Of a stretch of 64,000 nucleotides of DNA, positions 18,034-28,136 are shown piece after piece (within the stretch, counting starts at the first letter, position 1; every line of letters starts with the position of its first letter). Below the pieces are notes generated by a model. That model made no database searches and had not been told where the DNA came from. It worked only from the letters and a program-made list of their open reading frames with translations. The stretch is taken from the NCBI RefSeq assembly GCF_014191505.1, contig NZ_JACHWS010000003.1, positions 620,001 to 684,000 of the forward strand. Reading direction: 5' to 3'. Source of the stretch: Hoyosella altamirensis. GTDB taxonomy: Bacteria > Actinomycetota > Actinomycetes > Mycobacteriales > Mycobacteriaceae. A program made the position numbers and the translations under genes.

Positions 18034-19824
18034 ATGTCGTCAGCCCACGACGCTGCCTCCCCAGCTGAGCCGACCGCGGCTCCCGTGCGCCGTGAGCGGC
18101 CTGCACGGACCGCCACGAAGGCTGGTGGAGCGAACGGCGCCGCAGCAGGGGGCCGTGCCCGGGCCGCACGGCCGAAGCGTCGCAAAGCCGAGGGCCAGTG
18201 GAAACTCGGGTATCGCGAACCGCTGAACCCGAATGAGCAGACGAAGAAGGATGACAATCCCCTCAACGTTCGCCAGCGTATCGAGAACATCTACGCGATC
18301 CGCGGTTTCGACAGCATCGACAAAGCCGACCTCCGCGGGCGTTTTCGCTGGTACGGCCTCTACACCCAGCGCAAGCAGGGGTATGACGGCAGCTGGACGG
18401 GCGATGAGAACATCGACATCATCGAAGACAGCTATTTCATGCTGCGGATCCGTGTCGACGGCGGGCAGCTGAACCTCGAACAGCTACGGACCATCGGTCA
18501 GATTTCGAAAGAGTTCGGCCGCGACACCGCCGACCTGTCCGACCGCCAGAACGTCCAGTGCCACTGGATCCGGGTCGAGGACGTGCCAGAAATCTGGCGC
18601 CGCGTTGAAGGGTGCGGCCTCACCACAACGGAAGCGTGCGGTGACACACCTCGCATCGTTCTCGGTTCTCCGTTAGCTGGCCTGGCCGAGGATGAGGTCC
18701 TGGACCCGACACCGGCGATCGAGGAGATCGTTCGCCGCTACGTCGGTGATCCGCGGTACTCGAACCTGCCCCGCAAGTTCAAGACAGCGATGTCGGGCCT
18801 TCAGGACGTCGCTCACGAGGTGAACGACTGCGCATTCATCGGTGTGAACCATCCAGAGCACGGGCCCGGTCTCGACGTGTGGGTCGGCGGCGGGCTCTCG
18901 ACCAACCCCATGATCGGGCAGCGCCTCGGCGCTTGGGTGCCTCTGGAGGAAGCGCCCGATGTGTGGGAAGGCATCGTCTCGATCTTCCGCGACTACGGGT
19001 ACCGCAGGCTGCGCGCCCGGGCACGCATCAAGTTCCTGGTAAAGGACTGGGGCCCTGAAAAGTTCCGTGAGGTCCTGGAAACCGAGTACTTGGGCCGAAA
19101 GCTGATCGATGGACCGGCACCTGAACCACTGACAAAGCCCCGTGACCATGTCGGCGTGCAGAAACTGAAAAACGGCAACTACGCGGTCGGAGTCGCGCCC
19201 ATCGCCGGTCGCGTGTCGGGAACCACACTTCTCGCTGTGGCCGATGCGGCCGAGCGGGCTGGCACGGACAAGGTCCGCCTCACTCCGTACCAGAAGCTGA
19301 TCATCGTCGATGTACCCGAGGATAAGGTCGAGCCGCTGATCGCTGAGCTCGATGCGCTTGGGCTCCCCGCCCGCCCGTCACTGTGGCGCCGGAACCTCAT
19401 GGCCTGCACCGGCATCGAGTTCTGCAAGCTATCGTTCGTCGAGACACGCAAGCGTTCGCAGGATCTTGTTCCTGAGCTTGAGCGGCGCCTCAAAGATCTC
19501 AACGAAAAGCTCGACACCGCGGTGACGATCAACATCAACGGCTGCCCTAACTCCTGCGCCCGTGCACAGGTGGCCGACATTGGGTTCAAGGGCCAGCTCG
19601 TCCCGGATGAGGACGGCAATCACGTCGAGGGCTTCCAAGTGCATCTTGGCGGTCACCTCGGCCTCGAACCAGCCTTCGGGCGCAAGCTCCGCGGCCATAA
19701 GGTCACCACTGAAGAACTCGGTGACTACGTAGAGCGCGTCGTTCGCAATTTCGCTGACAGCCGCGTGAACGGCGAGCACTTCGCCGACTGGGCCGTGCGA
19801 GCCGGCGAAGAACTGCTTCGGTGA
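18034..19824 (+). CDS. sirA: Ferredoxin-dependent sulfite reductase (siroheme, NirA/SirA type)
   Basis: Assimilatory sulfite reductase of 596 residues that reduces sulfite to sulfide using siroheme and a [4Fe-4S] cluster. The cluster Cys set is visible in MACTGIEFCKLSFVETR (about 457 and 463) and NGCPNSCARAQ (about 504 and 508). Two nitrite/sulfite reductase half domains are present. About 60 residues at the N-terminus are Ala/Arg-rich and low complexity. CAGGAG precedes the ATG. It is first in sirA-cysX-cysH-cysD-cysN. The family also contains nitrite reductases; the cys context decides for sulfite. Confidence 0.92.
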   Translation: MSSAHDAASPAEPTAAPVRRERPARTATKAGGANGAAAGGRARAARPKRRKAEGQWKLGYREPLNPNEQTKKDDNPLNVRQRIENIYAIRGFDSIDKADLRGRFRWYGLYTQRKQGYDGSWTGDENIDIIEDSYFMLRIRVDGGQLNLEQLRTIGQISKEFGRDTADLSDRQNVQCHWIRVEDVPEIWRRVEGCGLTTTEACGDTPRIVLGSPLAGLAEDEVLDPTPAIEEIVRRYVGDPRYSNLPRKFKTAMSGLQDVAHEVNDCAFIGVNHPEHGPGLDVWVGGGLSTNPMIGQRLGAWVPLEEAPDVWEGIVSIFRDYGYRRLRARARIKFLVKDWGPEKFREVLETEYLGRKLIDGPAPEPLTKPRDHVGVQKLKNGNYAVGVAPIAGRVSGTTLLAVADAAERAGTDKVRLTPYQKLIIVDVPEDKVEPLIAELDALGLPARPSLWRRNLMACTGIEFCKLSFVETRKRSQDLVPELERRLKDLNEKLDTAVTININGCPNSCARAQVADIGFKGQLVPDEDGNHVEGFQVHLGGHLGLEPAFGRKLRGHKVTTEELGDYVERVVRNFADSRVNGEHFADWAVRAGEELLR

Positions 19825-19840
19825 GGCGCAAGGACCAGCG

Positions 19841-20062
19841 ATGACAGAACACAGCGCGGAAAATCATGGTGCCGGAGGGAACACTCCGGTGTCCCGCGCT
19901 GTTCCTTTCTATTGCCCCTATTGCGCGGATGAAGATTTGCGACCTGATCTGGCCGACGGCACAGCCCTGCCGCACGGTCAATGGCGATGCGGCGGATGCA
20001 GGCGTGTTTTTGCGCTGAAGTTCCTGGGTGCATCGGCGGTAAAGCGAAAGGTTTCACGATGA
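19841..20062 (+). CDS. cysX: Small zinc-ribbon/ferredoxin-like protein (CysX-like)
   Basis: Protein of 73 residues with two Cys pairs, CPYC (in VPFYCPYCADEDLRPD) and CGGC (in WRCGGCRRVFALKF), which would bind zinc or an iron centre. AAGGA precedes the ATG, and its end overlaps cysH as ATGA. In Corynebacterium glutamicum a similar small gene, cysX, lies between cysI and cysH and is thought to be a ferredoxin-like partner. The four-Cys spacing here looks more like a zinc ribbon than a classical ferredoxin. Assignment rests mainly on position. Confidence 0.7.
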   Translation: MTEHSAENHGAGGNTPVSRAVPFYCPYCADEDLRPDLADGTALPHGQWRCGGCRRVFALKFLGASAVKRKVSR

Positions 20063-20760
20063 GTATCGCGACGGAAACGGATCTGCGGCGGATCGCCGAA
20101 CGCGGCGCCGCTGACCTTGACGGAGCATCCGCCGAGGATTTGCTCCGCTGGACGGAAGAGAATTTCGGCGGCCGCTACATTGTCGCTTCGAATATGCAGG
20201 ACGCCGTGCTGGTTCATCTCGCAGCGCAGGTCCGGCCCGGGGTGGAGATCTTGTTTCTCGACACCGGCTACCATTTCGCGGAAACGCTCGGTATGCGCGA
20301 TGCCAGCGAAGCTGTGTACGGCGTGAACATCCGCAACGTCACGCCCGAGCAGACGGTGGCTGAGCAGGACGCTTCGGAGGGCAAAGACCTCTTCGCCCGC
20401 GAACCCAACCGCTGCTGCGCGCTTCGTAAAGTCGCGCCGCTGAAGAAAACCCTCGCAGGTTATGACGCCTGGGTGACCGGAATCCGGCGGGTCGAGGCAC
20501 CCACCCGGGCGAACGCGCCGCTCATCTCTTACGACGAGGCGTTCGGTTTGGTGAAGATCAACCCGCTCGCGGCGTGGTCCGACGACGACATGCAGAATTA
20601 CATCGACAAGCACTCGATTCTGGTTAATCCGCTTGTCGACGAGGGGTATCCCTCAATCGGGTGTGCGCCGTGCACCATGAAGCCAGCACCCGGCTCAGAT
20701 CCGCGCAGCGGTCGCTGGGCGGGCAAAAACAAGATTGAATGTGGGTTGCACTCAACATGA
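20059..20760 (+). CDS. cysH: Adenylylsulfate (APS) reductase, iron-sulfur type
   Basis: Reduces activated sulfate (APS) to sulfite using thioredoxin, 233 residues. The paired cysteines of the [4Fe-4S] cluster are in NRCCALRKV (about 119-120) and GCAPCTM (about 201 and 204). The catalytic Cys is in the terminal ECGLHST. Presence of the CC and CxxC ligands marks it as an APS rather than PAPS reductase, consistent with the absence of a cysC APS kinase here. ATG at 20059 overlaps the cysX stop. An earlier in-frame ATG at 19981 is inside cysX and lacks support. Confidence 0.94.
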   Translation: MSIATETDLRRIAERGAADLDGASAEDLLRWTEENFGGRYIVASNMQDAVLVHLAAQVRPGVEILFLDTGYHFAETLGMRDASEAVYGVNIRNVTPEQTVAEQDASEGKDLFAREPNRCCALRKVAPLKKTLAGYDAWVTGIRRVEAPTRANAPLISYDEAFGLVKINPLAAWSDDDMQNYIDKHSILVNPLVDEGYPSIGCAPCTMKPAPGSDPRSGRWAGKNKIECGLHST

Positions 20761-21800
20761 CAATCGAAACCGCCCAATGGGGCATGACCGGCCGAGATCA
20801 GAACGGAGTGATGCCTGCCGTGGGCGCACACACACCTCCCGATGAGGCACTGACTCCTGATGAGGTGTCACACCAGCCTGCTGAAAAGGCTCGCGTCGAT
20901 ATGGCGGCGAACTTCGATACGCTGACCGCACTTGAAGCCGAGTCGATTCACATCTTCCGTGAGGTTGCAGGCGAGTTCGAGCGTCCGGTCATTCTGTTCT
21001 CGGGCGGCAAAGACTCCACCGTGCTCCTGCACCTCGCGGTCAAGGCCTTCTGGCCCGCTCCCCTTCCCTTCCCGGTACTGCACGTCGATACCGGGCACAA
21101 CTTTCAAGAGGTCCTCGACTTCCGCGACCGCATGGTCGAGAAGTACAACCTGCGCCTGCACGTAGCGAGTGTTGAGGACTACATCGCCGACGGCCGTCTG
21201 GAAGAACGCCCCGACGGTATCCGTAACCCATTGCAGACGGTCCCCCTCCTCGACGCGATCAGTGAGCACCGGTTCGATGCGGTATTCGGTGGCGGCCGCC
21301 GGGACGAAGAACGCTCCCGGGCGAAGGAACGAATTTTCAGCCTCCGCAACGCTTTCGGCCAGTGGGATCCGAAGAAGCAGCGCCCCGAGCTGTGGAACCT
21401 GTACAACGGACGGCATTCCCCTGGTGAACATGTGCGCGTGTTCCCGCTCAGCAACTGGACTGAGCTGGACATCTGGCGCTACATCGCCCGCGACAACGTC
21501 GAACTTTGCCCGATCTACTACGCACACGACCGTGAGGTCTACCAGCGTGACGGCATGTGGCTTGCGCCCGGCCCCTGGGGCGGGCCGCGTGAGAACGAGT
21601 CGCTCGAGACCCGTTCGGTGCGTTACCGCACGGTGGGTGACGGTTCCACGACAGGTGCGGTGCTGTCCGACGCTAGCGACAACTTCGCAATCCTCGCCGA
21701 GGTCGCGGCGTCACGTTTGACCGAGCGCGGAGCTACCCGCGGCGACGACCGAGTTTCAGAGGCCGCCATGGAGGACCGCAAGCGAGAGGGATATTTCTGA
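20757..21800 (+). CDS. cysD: Sulfate adenylyltransferase subunit 2 (CysD)
   Basis: Small subunit of ATP sulfurylase, which forms APS from sulfate and ATP. It has 347 residues. The PP-loop is PVILFSGGKDSTVLLHL (about 77-93), followed by HVDTGHNFQEVLDFRD and the DEERSRAKERIFS basic motif. The first ATG overlaps the cysH stop as ATGA. About 45 residues precede the usual family start, and an internal ATG at 20811 (MPAVG) may be the true one. Confidence 0.94.
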   Translation: MTIETAQWGMTGRDQNGVMPAVGAHTPPDEALTPDEVSHQPAEKARVDMAANFDTLTALEAESIHIFREVAGEFERPVILFSGGKDSTVLLHLAVKAFWPAPLPFPVLHVDTGHNFQEVLDFRDRMVEKYNLRLHVASVEDYIADGRLEERPDGIRNPLQTVPLLDAISEHRFDAVFGGGRRDEERSRAKERIFSLRNAFGQWDPKKQRPELWNLYNGRHSPGEHVRVFPLSNWTELDIWRYIARDNVELCPIYYAHDREVYQRDGMWLAPGPWGGPRENESLETRSVRYRTVGDGSTTGAVLSDASDNFAILAEVAASRLTERGATRGDDRVSEAAMEDRKREGYF

Positions 21801-21802
21801 GC

Positions 21803-23098
21803 ATGAGCGACCTTTTACGCCTGGCTACCGCAGGCAGCGTGGATGACGGTAAATCCACCCTTGTTGGCCGATTGCTCTACGACACGAAATCCGTTCTCGC
21901 CGATCAGATTGACGCGGTCACCCGTGCGTCAGTGGACCGCGGCCTTTCCACACCGGACCTGTCGCTGCTCGTTGATGGCTTGCGCGCCGAACGCGAGCAG
22001 GGCATCACGATCGACGTGGCGTACCGCTACTTCGCGACGCCCCAGCGTTCGTTCGTGCTGGCAGACACCCCCGGGCACGTGCAGTACACGCGGAACACGG
22101 TCTCGGGAGCTTCGACAGCCCAGCTCGTGATCCTCCTCGTCGACGCCCGCAAGGGCGTTATCGAGCAGACGCGGCGTCACGCGGCCGTGATGGCGCTGCT
22201 AGGGGTGCCGAAGCTCGTCCTGGCAGTGAACAAGATTGATCTTGTTGAAGATCCGGCCGCAGTATTCGGTCAGATCTGCGATGAGTTCAACGCGCTCACC
22301 GCCGCGCTCGGCTGGGGCCCCGACGATGTCCAGGAAATTCCGGTGTCCGCGCTGTTCGGTGACAACATTGCGAGCCGCTCAGAGCGAACCCCCTATTACA
22401 CGGGGCCATCGCTCATCGAGCACCTCGAAGCGGTGCCTGTCGATGCTGAGCCGCACAATGTGGGATTGCGATTCCCGGTCCAGTACGTCATTCGTCCCCG
22501 CACTGCCGACTATCCCGATTATCGGGGCTATGCGGGGCAGGTCGCCGCAGGTGAAGTGCGCACCGGAGATGAAATTGTGGTTCTTCCCGCCGGTATCCGC
22601 TCCACTGTCACGAAGATCGACACTGCTGATGGTGAACTCGACCATGCTGAAGCGGGGCGGAGCGTCACTCTGCTTCTTGCTGACGACATCGACATTTCTC
22701 GCGGTGATGTGATCGCGTCCCCCTCGGATGCGCCCGACGCGATCGATGACTTCGAAGCGACGGTGTGCGTCCTGGCGGAGAAGCCGCTGCGCCCGGGTGC
22801 GCGTTTGCTGCTGAAACAGGGCACGAAAACCACGCAGGCGATCGTTGGCTCTATCATCGAGCGGTTCGATGAGCAGGAACTGACCGCGGACCCTGACCCG
22901 GGCACTCTTTCGCTCAACGAAATCGGGCGCATCCACATTCGGGTGGCCGAGCCGATCGTCGCGGACAACTATCGCGTCAACCGGCACACCGGCAGCTTCC
23001 TGCTGATTGATCCGTCGAGTGGCAACACCCTCGCTGCAGGTCTTGTGGGTGACGCACTCTCCGCCGTGGAGATCGGCGAACGCGGCGTTCCCACCTGA
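21803..23098 (+). CDS. cysN: Sulfate adenylyltransferase subunit 1 (CysN GTPase)
   Basis: GTPase subunit of ATP sulfurylase, 431 residues. G1 is AGSVDDGKSTLVGRLLYDT, G3 is LADTPGHVQYTRN and G4 is VNKIDLV. Translation-factor-like beta barrels follow (YPDYRGYAGQVAAGEVRTGD). The protein ends without a fused APS kinase domain, unlike mycobacterial CysNC, which agrees with direct APS reduction by CysH. It begins two bases after cysD. It ends 15 bases before the convergent lipoprotein gene, with no terminator visible in the gap. Confidence 0.94.
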   Translation: MSDLLRLATAGSVDDGKSTLVGRLLYDTKSVLADQIDAVTRASVDRGLSTPDLSLLVDGLRAEREQGITIDVAYRYFATPQRSFVLADTPGHVQYTRNTVSGASTAQLVILLVDARKGVIEQTRRHAAVMALLGVPKLVLAVNKIDLVEDPAAVFGQICDEFNALTAALGWGPDDVQEIPVSALFGDNIASRSERTPYYTGPSLIEHLEAVPVDAEPHNVGLRFPVQYVIRPRTADYPDYRGYAGQVAAGEVRTGDEIVVLPAGIRSTVTKIDTADGELDHAEAGRSVTLLLADDIDISRGDVIASPSDAPDAIDDFEATVCVLAEKPLRPGARLLLKQGTKTTQAIVGSIIERFDEQELTADPDPGTLSLNEIGRIHIRVAEPIVADNYRVNRHTGSFLLIDPSSGNTLAAGLVGDALSAVEIGERGVPT

Positions 23099-23113
23099 GG
23101 GGCGCACAAGAGC

Positions 23114-25444
23114 TTACTCGGCTGCGGGATCGACCTGTGGAACGACGTGCACGGGCACTCCGAGCTCGGAGTCCATGGTGACGATGATCCCGTCACCAAA
23201 CTTCGCCACATCGCGCGTGATTCCGTCTGTCAGGGAGGGGATCCGCCACGGTGTCCACCGCACTCCATTCGGTGATAGCCATACGACCGGGCCGCTGCCG
23301 TTGTCCGATGTGAATCGGCCCGGTGCCGCGAATCCGCCTGGTATGGAGACAGGCTTCAACATGCTCGACCCGTACTCAGTGCGGAATACGCCTTCGAACT
23401 GGATACCGTCTTCGGTGCGAAGGACGATGTTCCTGCCCCCCGTGCTAGCACCGATGACGGTCCCATCACCCGTGGTCGCACACCCGGTGAGTTCTCCCGT
23501 ACCGGTTGTGAGGATCTCCGCTGTGGCTCGTTCCCAGCCATCGTCGGTGCCGCGCCAAGCGGCGGGTACGCGCACGTCGCCGTCGAGAAGGTAACCGACA
23601 GCCAGCAGCAGGCCATCCGGAAGCGTACACACGCCAGTAGCTTCACCTGCCGCCTCGTCAAGAGCAGTGGCGTCCTCCCAGCCCCGCCCGTCACCCGAGC
23701 GCCACAGTGACGCACGCCGGACCGTGTCGTCTGGGTTCTCAGGGTTCTCGGGGTCTTCGGTAGCCGCTTCCCTGCTAGCCCCGACTGCAACCCACCCATC
23801 GGCTGTGCGCTGCACCGCGCTGAACTTCGCATCGATGACATCCCCGAAGCCGCCCGCCGGTTCCCACGGCTGGTCAGGTCCGCCGCGGAACCACCCGCGG
23901 GGTTCGACACGCTGGCGCGAGGGACTGAATCGGGAACCCAGCAGCACAGTGTCGCCGGGGTCACTTGTCCCCACCACGGTGTCGGTGAGTTCGGCCACCT
24001 CGGGAGGGTCGAAGGGTATTTCGTTCACCTGCCGGTCCGGGGTGAGTTCGAAGAGGGCGCGCTCTGGAATTGCAGAGAAGTTCGGGCCGTCCACCTCGTA
24101 CCGCACGCGCAACGTCTTGATGAAGGCGCGTTCCGCGTCGGCTGCACCCGCAACGGTGGCCAGGGATTCCACCTGGGCAACCTGTTCGATGGACCCTACA
24201 CGTTCAAGTTCACGCCATGCATTTTCACGGCCATGCACGCCGACGACTGCCTGACCGGTACCGAACGGGCTCAGAATTGCGATCTGCTCGTCTGGATTGA
24301 CGGACAACGTCAGGCCACCGACACCGGGATAGTCCATCAAATCTGAGGTGCCGGTGAAAGCCCAATCCCCTTCCGCGTTCCGGTTGTAGAAGCCCGCACG
24401 CAGCGAATCGTCGTTGCTAGCCACAACGAAGGCGATACCATCGCGCACCGCGGGCCGCCCCAACACAGTGTCGACGCCCTCTGCGACATAGAAGACGGAT
24501 TCTTCGGGTGGCGGCGGGACGACTTCGGTGTCCCAGTCTGCTCCGTCGTCTGACGACCATGCAGCGGGAATGAGCCCACCGGTACTGGGATCTCGGCTGC
24601 CGCCGGTCACCACATAGCGGTCGCCGGTCCACGCCATCCCTGAAAGGAACGTATCGGGGTCATCCGCGACGGCGGCAGGACCGCTCCATGTCACTCCCGC
24701 ATCGTCCGAAGTGTATGTTTCGAAAGTGCCCCCGGCGCCTTCTTCGCCGCGCTGGACGAGGATCACTGCGGAATCCTCATGCGCTGCCATATCGACGATG
24801 ACTCGCTGTTCTCTATCCGCGATGCCGGGCAGTCGCACATATTCAGTGCGGTCCCCGTCGAGGATCGCCACACCCAGCTCTTTCTCGACCGAGGTGCCCG
24901 CCACCAACAGTCGTGACTCTGCGGCCGCGCCCGTCACCACACGGTAAGTGCGTGCGAAGTCCTCGGGGAGTTCCACTTCGTGCCAGTCACGGCGGTCGAA
25001 CGCTCGCCACACGCGTGACACGAGCGCGCCGTCTTCGAAGGAGACTCCGACCAAGCCACTCACGTCGGGGTTCCCGACGAGCCCTCCAGTGAAGGATGCG
25101 TTGTAGTCGCCTGCCACGTCGGCCCGGAACCAGCCAAATCCGTCGTCGGAAAGCCAAACCTGTGGGCGCGCTGCTTCTCGTGGCGCTGCGACATTCAGCG
25201 CAAACGCGAACGGCACACCCTCGGCCGGCGGTAAGAAATCCATCCCCAGCCCGGCATATTCGTCGCCGCGATACCACTCGCCCGGCACATCAACCGGCTC
25301 CGATGGAAGTTCACGCAGAGCCTCCGCAACATCTGGGGCTTCGCCCGTCTCGACTTCCGGATCTTCCGTGGGGGTCGCGCATCCCGCGAGAGCGAGCGCC
25401 GCAGCGATGAGCACGGCGCCTGCCCGACGGGCGGTTATCACCAT
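23114..25444 (-). CDS. Large secreted lipoprotein of unknown function
   Basis: A 776-residue protein with a clear lipoprotein signal peptide (AGAVLIAAALALAGCATP, Cys22). The mature part is acidic and built of repeating segments with Trp and Asp, such as WLSDDGFGWFRADV, YTSDDAGVTWSGPA, WSSDDGADWDTEVV, WRSGDGRGWEDAT and WLSPNGVRWTPWR. These look like Asp-box/BNR-type propeller blades. No catalytic signature was recognised. It sits between the two sulfur operons, on the same strand as cysA but 67 bases after it. Whether it has anything to do with sulfur is unknown. Confidence 0.8.
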   Translation of the reverse strand: MVITARRAGAVLIAAALALAGCATPTEDPEVETGEAPDVAEALRELPSEPVDVPGEWYRGDEYAGLGMDFLPPAEGVPFAFALNVAAPREAARPQVWLSDDGFGWFRADVAGDYNASFTGGLVGNPDVSGLVGVSFEDGALVSRVWRAFDRRDWHEVELPEDFARTYRVVTGAAAESRLLVAGTSVEKELGVAILDGDRTEYVRLPGIADREQRVIVDMAAHEDSAVILVQRGEEGAGGTFETYTSDDAGVTWSGPAAVADDPDTFLSGMAWTGDRYVVTGGSRDPSTGGLIPAAWSSDDGADWDTEVVPPPPEESVFYVAEGVDTVLGRPAVRDGIAFVVASNDDSLRAGFYNRNAEGDWAFTGTSDLMDYPGVGGLTLSVNPDEQIAILSPFGTGQAVVGVHGRENAWRELERVGSIEQVAQVESLATVAGAADAERAFIKTLRVRYEVDGPNFSAIPERALFELTPDRQVNEIPFDPPEVAELTDTVVGTSDPGDTVLLGSRFSPSRQRVEPRGWFRGGPDQPWEPAGGFGDVIDAKFSAVQRTADGWVAVGASREAATEDPENPENPDDTVRRASLWRSGDGRGWEDATALDEAAGEATGVCTLPDGLLLAVGYLLDGDVRVPAAWRGTDDGWERATAEILTTGTGELTGCATTGDGTVIGASTGGRNIVLRTEDGIQFEGVFRTEYGSSMLKPVSIPGGFAAPGRFTSDNGSGPVVWLSPNGVRWTPWRIPSLTDGITRDVAKFGDGIIVTMDSELGVPVHVVPQVDPAAE

Positions 25445-25511
25445 AAATCTCGACCCTAGTCCGATTTGGGTCGGCCAGTAGGTGATATGCCCGGATTGCG
25501 TTTACCGCGCT

Positions 25512-26489
25512 TTACACTCCATTCGCGACCGGAATAGGCGCGCCACCCGGCACGTGCGTTGCGCGGACGTAAATTCCCTCCCCGCGAACAAGATTCAGAT
25601 CGTCTGCGTCCCCCCTCGTGATCTGGGCAGACAACCGCGGATCACCATTCACCGGCACAAGTTCCACGCGCACTTCGAATCCAAGCCGCACAATGCGATC
25701 CACGACGGCTTCAATGGCACCCGGATGGTAAACACGGTCGAGGTGAAGGTCGTGGGGCCGCACCATTGTTCCATTGATTGTCGCCACCGGCCCCAGGAAA
25801 GACATCACAAACTCGTTGGCAGGCCGCTCATAAAGGTCGTCCGGTGACCCGACCTGTTCGATGCGACCTTTGTTCATCACAGCGATCCGGTCCGCCACAT
25901 CGAGCGCTTCTTCCTGATCGTGAGTGACAAGCACTGTCGTCACGTGCACTTCGTCATGCAACCGACGGAGCCATTCGCGCAGATCGGCACGCACCTTCGC
26001 GTCCAGCGCACCAAACGGTTCGTCGAGCAAAAGCACCTTCGGGTCGACAGCAAGCGCACGCGCGAGTGCCATGCGCTGCCGCTGCCCACCTGAAAGCTGT
26101 GACGGGTACCGGCGCTGAAAACCATCGAGCCCGACAATCCGGAGCAGATCGTCAACGCGGTCGGCAATCTCGTTCTTCGGACGGCGGCGAATCTTCAGGC
26201 CGAACGCGATGTTGTCACGGACCGTCATGTGCTTGAACGCGGCATAATGCTGGAAAACGAAGCCGATGCCCCGCTTCTGAGGTGGCACCCCAGTGACGTC
26301 GTTTCCTCCGATGGTGATTGCACCACCATCGGGATGCTCAAGGCCCGCGATCGATCGCAACAGGGTCGACTTCCCCGATCCGGATGGACCCAGTAGTGCT
26401 GTGAGCGACCCTGACGGAATGTCCAGGGTGACATTGTCCAGCGCCTTGAAGTCGCCGTAGTTCTTCCGAACCCCAGTCACAGTGATCAT
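25512..26489 (-). CDS. cysA: Sulfate/thiosulfate ABC transporter ATPase
   Basis: ATPase of the sulfate importer, 325 residues. Walker A is [20 protein letters not shown], the signature is [15 protein letters not shown] and Walker B is [12 protein letters not shown]; the Q-loop [16 protein letters not shown] and H-loop [10 protein letters not shown] are also present. A C-terminal TOBE-like part follows after residue ~235. The start codon overlaps the cysW stop (ATGA). It is last of subI-cysT-cysW-cysA. Confidence 0.94.
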   Translation of the reverse strand: MITVTGVRKNYGDFKALDNVTLDIPSGSLTALLGPSGSGKSTLLRSIAGLEHPDGGAITIGGNDVTGVPPQKRGIGFVFQHYAAFKHMTVRDNIAFGLKIRRRPKNEIADRVDDLLRIVGLDGFQRRYPSQLSGGQRQRMALARALAVDPKVLLLDEPFGALDAKVRADLREWLRRLHDEVHVTTVLVTHDQEEALDVADRIAVMNKGRIEQVGSPDDLYERPANEFVMSFLGPVATINGTMVRPHDLHLDRVYHPGAIEAVVDRIVRLGFEVRVELVPVNGDPRLSAQITRGDADDLNLVRGEGIYVRATHVPGGAPIPVANGV

Positions 26490-27295
26490 GTTGTGCTCCT
26501 CTTGCGGTCGAGGACAGTCATCAGAAGCAAAGTCAGGATGGCGAGCATCATGAGCAGCGTCGCTGCCGTGTAAGCGCCGAACGTGTTGTGGTCATCGATG
26601 TAGCGCGCGTGCACGAGCAATGTCAGCGTCTGCGAAACGCCCGCAAAACCGGAAGAAACGAAGAGCACCGCACCGAACTCGCCGAGTGCACGAGCCACCG
26701 TGAGGACCACGCCATAGGTCAGCCCCCACCGGATCGCGGGCAACGTGATGCGGGAGAACGTCTGCCACGAGTTCGCACCGAGCGTCGCGGCAGCCTGTTC
26801 TTGTTCCTCGCCGATCTCACGCAGCACCGGCTCAACTTCGCGAACCACGAAGGGCAATGTCACGAAGATAGTGGCGAGGACCATGCCCGGGATGCCGAAA
26901 ATGACACGGAAACCGATGTTCTCCACAAACGTGCCGAACCAGCCGCCTGCGCCCCACAAGGTAATGAGCGCAACGCCGACGACCACTGGTGAGACGGCGA
27001 AAGGAATATCAACTACGGCCTCGAGCAGCCGGCGGCCGGGGAACCGCCCGCGGGCGAGCGCGAGCGCGGTCACAATGCCGAATATCACGTTCACCGGCAC
27101 CACGATGACCACGATGAGCAGCGACAGATTCAGCGCCGATATTGCCGCTGGCGTTGTGATCGACTCCCAGAACGCCAGGATTCCGTTCTCGAATGTGCGG
27201 TACAGAATCATCCCGATGGGGACGAGTACGAGCAGCGCCAGGTAACTGAGGGCGAGGGTGCGAAGCGAGAGCCGCCAGCCGCGAGTCACGATCAT
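26486..27295 (-). CDS. cysW: Sulfate ABC transporter permease CysW
   Basis: Permease of 269 residues with about six membrane segments, beginning [20 protein letters not shown]. The EAA loop region is [21 protein letters not shown] and the motif [16 protein letters not shown] is typical of sulfate permeases. It overlaps cysT at its start and cysA at its end by four bases each, indicating translational coupling through the operon. Confidence 0.93.
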   Translation of the reverse strand: MIVTRGWRLSLRTLALSYLALLVLVPIGMILYRTFENGILAFWESITTPAAISALNLSLLIVVIVVPVNVIFGIVTALALARGRFPGRRLLEAVVDIPFAVSPVVVGVALITLWGAGGWFGTFVENIGFRVIFGIPGMVLATIFVTLPFVVREVEPVLREIGEEQEQAAATLGANSWQTFSRITLPAIRWGLTYGVVLTVARALGEFGAVLFVSSGFAGVSQTLTLLVHARYIDDHNTFGAYTAATLLMMLAILTLLLMTVLDRKRSTT

Positions 27296-28131
27296 GCCGC
27301 ACGCTCCTCACGCCGTACCGCACGGTGCGCAAGCACGCGCAACACGAGCAGGGTGATGAACGCGATGATTAGTAAGACAACGGATACGGCTGCCGCGTTC
27401 TCGGGCCGATCCATTTCGAGTTGTTGCTGAATGTACTGCGAGGCGACCTGGGTTTCGCCGCGAATATTGCCGCCGATCAAGATGATCGAGCCGAACTCTC
27501 CGATAGCGCGTGCGAAAGCAAGCCCAGCGCCACCAAAAATCGCCGGAGACAAAACTGGCAGAACAACCCTCCAGAAAATGGTGAAGTTGCTCGCCCCCAG
27601 CGAGGCCGCCGCTTCCTCTACGTCTTTCTCGAGTTCGATCAATACCGGCTGCACCGACCGGACGACGAAGGGAAGCGTGACAAATGCAAGCGCAACGATC
27701 AGGCCCGGCTGAGTTGCATTGAGGTGCACGTTGATCGGACTGGCAGGGCCGTACAGCGAGAGGAGCACAATGCTCGCGACGATCGTGGGCAGCGCGAAAG
27801 GTAGATCGATCAAGGCATTGACGATTCGCTTGCCTGGAAAGTCATCGCGCACAAGCACCCAGGCGATCAGCGTGCCGAAAACCACATTGATCAAGGCAAC
27901 CACCGCCGACACGAACGCGGTTATCCGAAGCGCAGCGACTGCGCCGGGAGCGGTGATCGCGTCCCAGAACCCGCCGAGTCCGTTCTCGAACGACGTCGCA
28001 GTGAGCGCGGCGAGCGGCAACAGAACGATGATGCTGAGCCACAACACCGCGACTCCGATGCCGAGAGGCCCCACAGTGCCGGTGAAGCGGCTCATCCGCA
28101 CCGGTGGGCTTGCTGTTTCCTGAATCGCCAC
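27292..28131 (-). CDS. cysT: Sulfate ABC transporter permease CysT
   Basis: Partner permease of 279 residues with about six membrane segments. The EAA-type loop is KDVEEAAASLGASNFTIFWRV and AFARAIGEFGSIILIGGN is the conserved permease motif. It starts five bases after subI and overlaps cysW by four bases. Together with CysW it forms the channel of the sulfate importer. Confidence 0.93.
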   Translation of the reverse strand: MAIQETASPPVRMSRFTGTVGPLGIGVAVLWLSIIVLLPLAALTATSFENGLGGFWDAITAPGAVAALRITAFVSAVVALINVVFGTLIAWVLVRDDFPGKRIVNALIDLPFALPTIVASIVLLSLYGPASPINVHLNATQPGLIVALAFVTLPFVVRSVQPVLIELEKDVEEAAASLGASNFTIFWRVVLPVLSPAIFGGAGLAFARAIGEFGSIILIGGNIRGETQVASQYIQQQLEMDRPENAAAVSVVLLIIAFITLLVLRVLAHRAVRREERAA

Positions 28132-28136
28132 GTCTG

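Noticed and set aside
23099-23113. Terminator between cysN and the convergent lipoprotein gene
   Set aside because: Only 15 bases separate the stops and no inverted repeat is visible.
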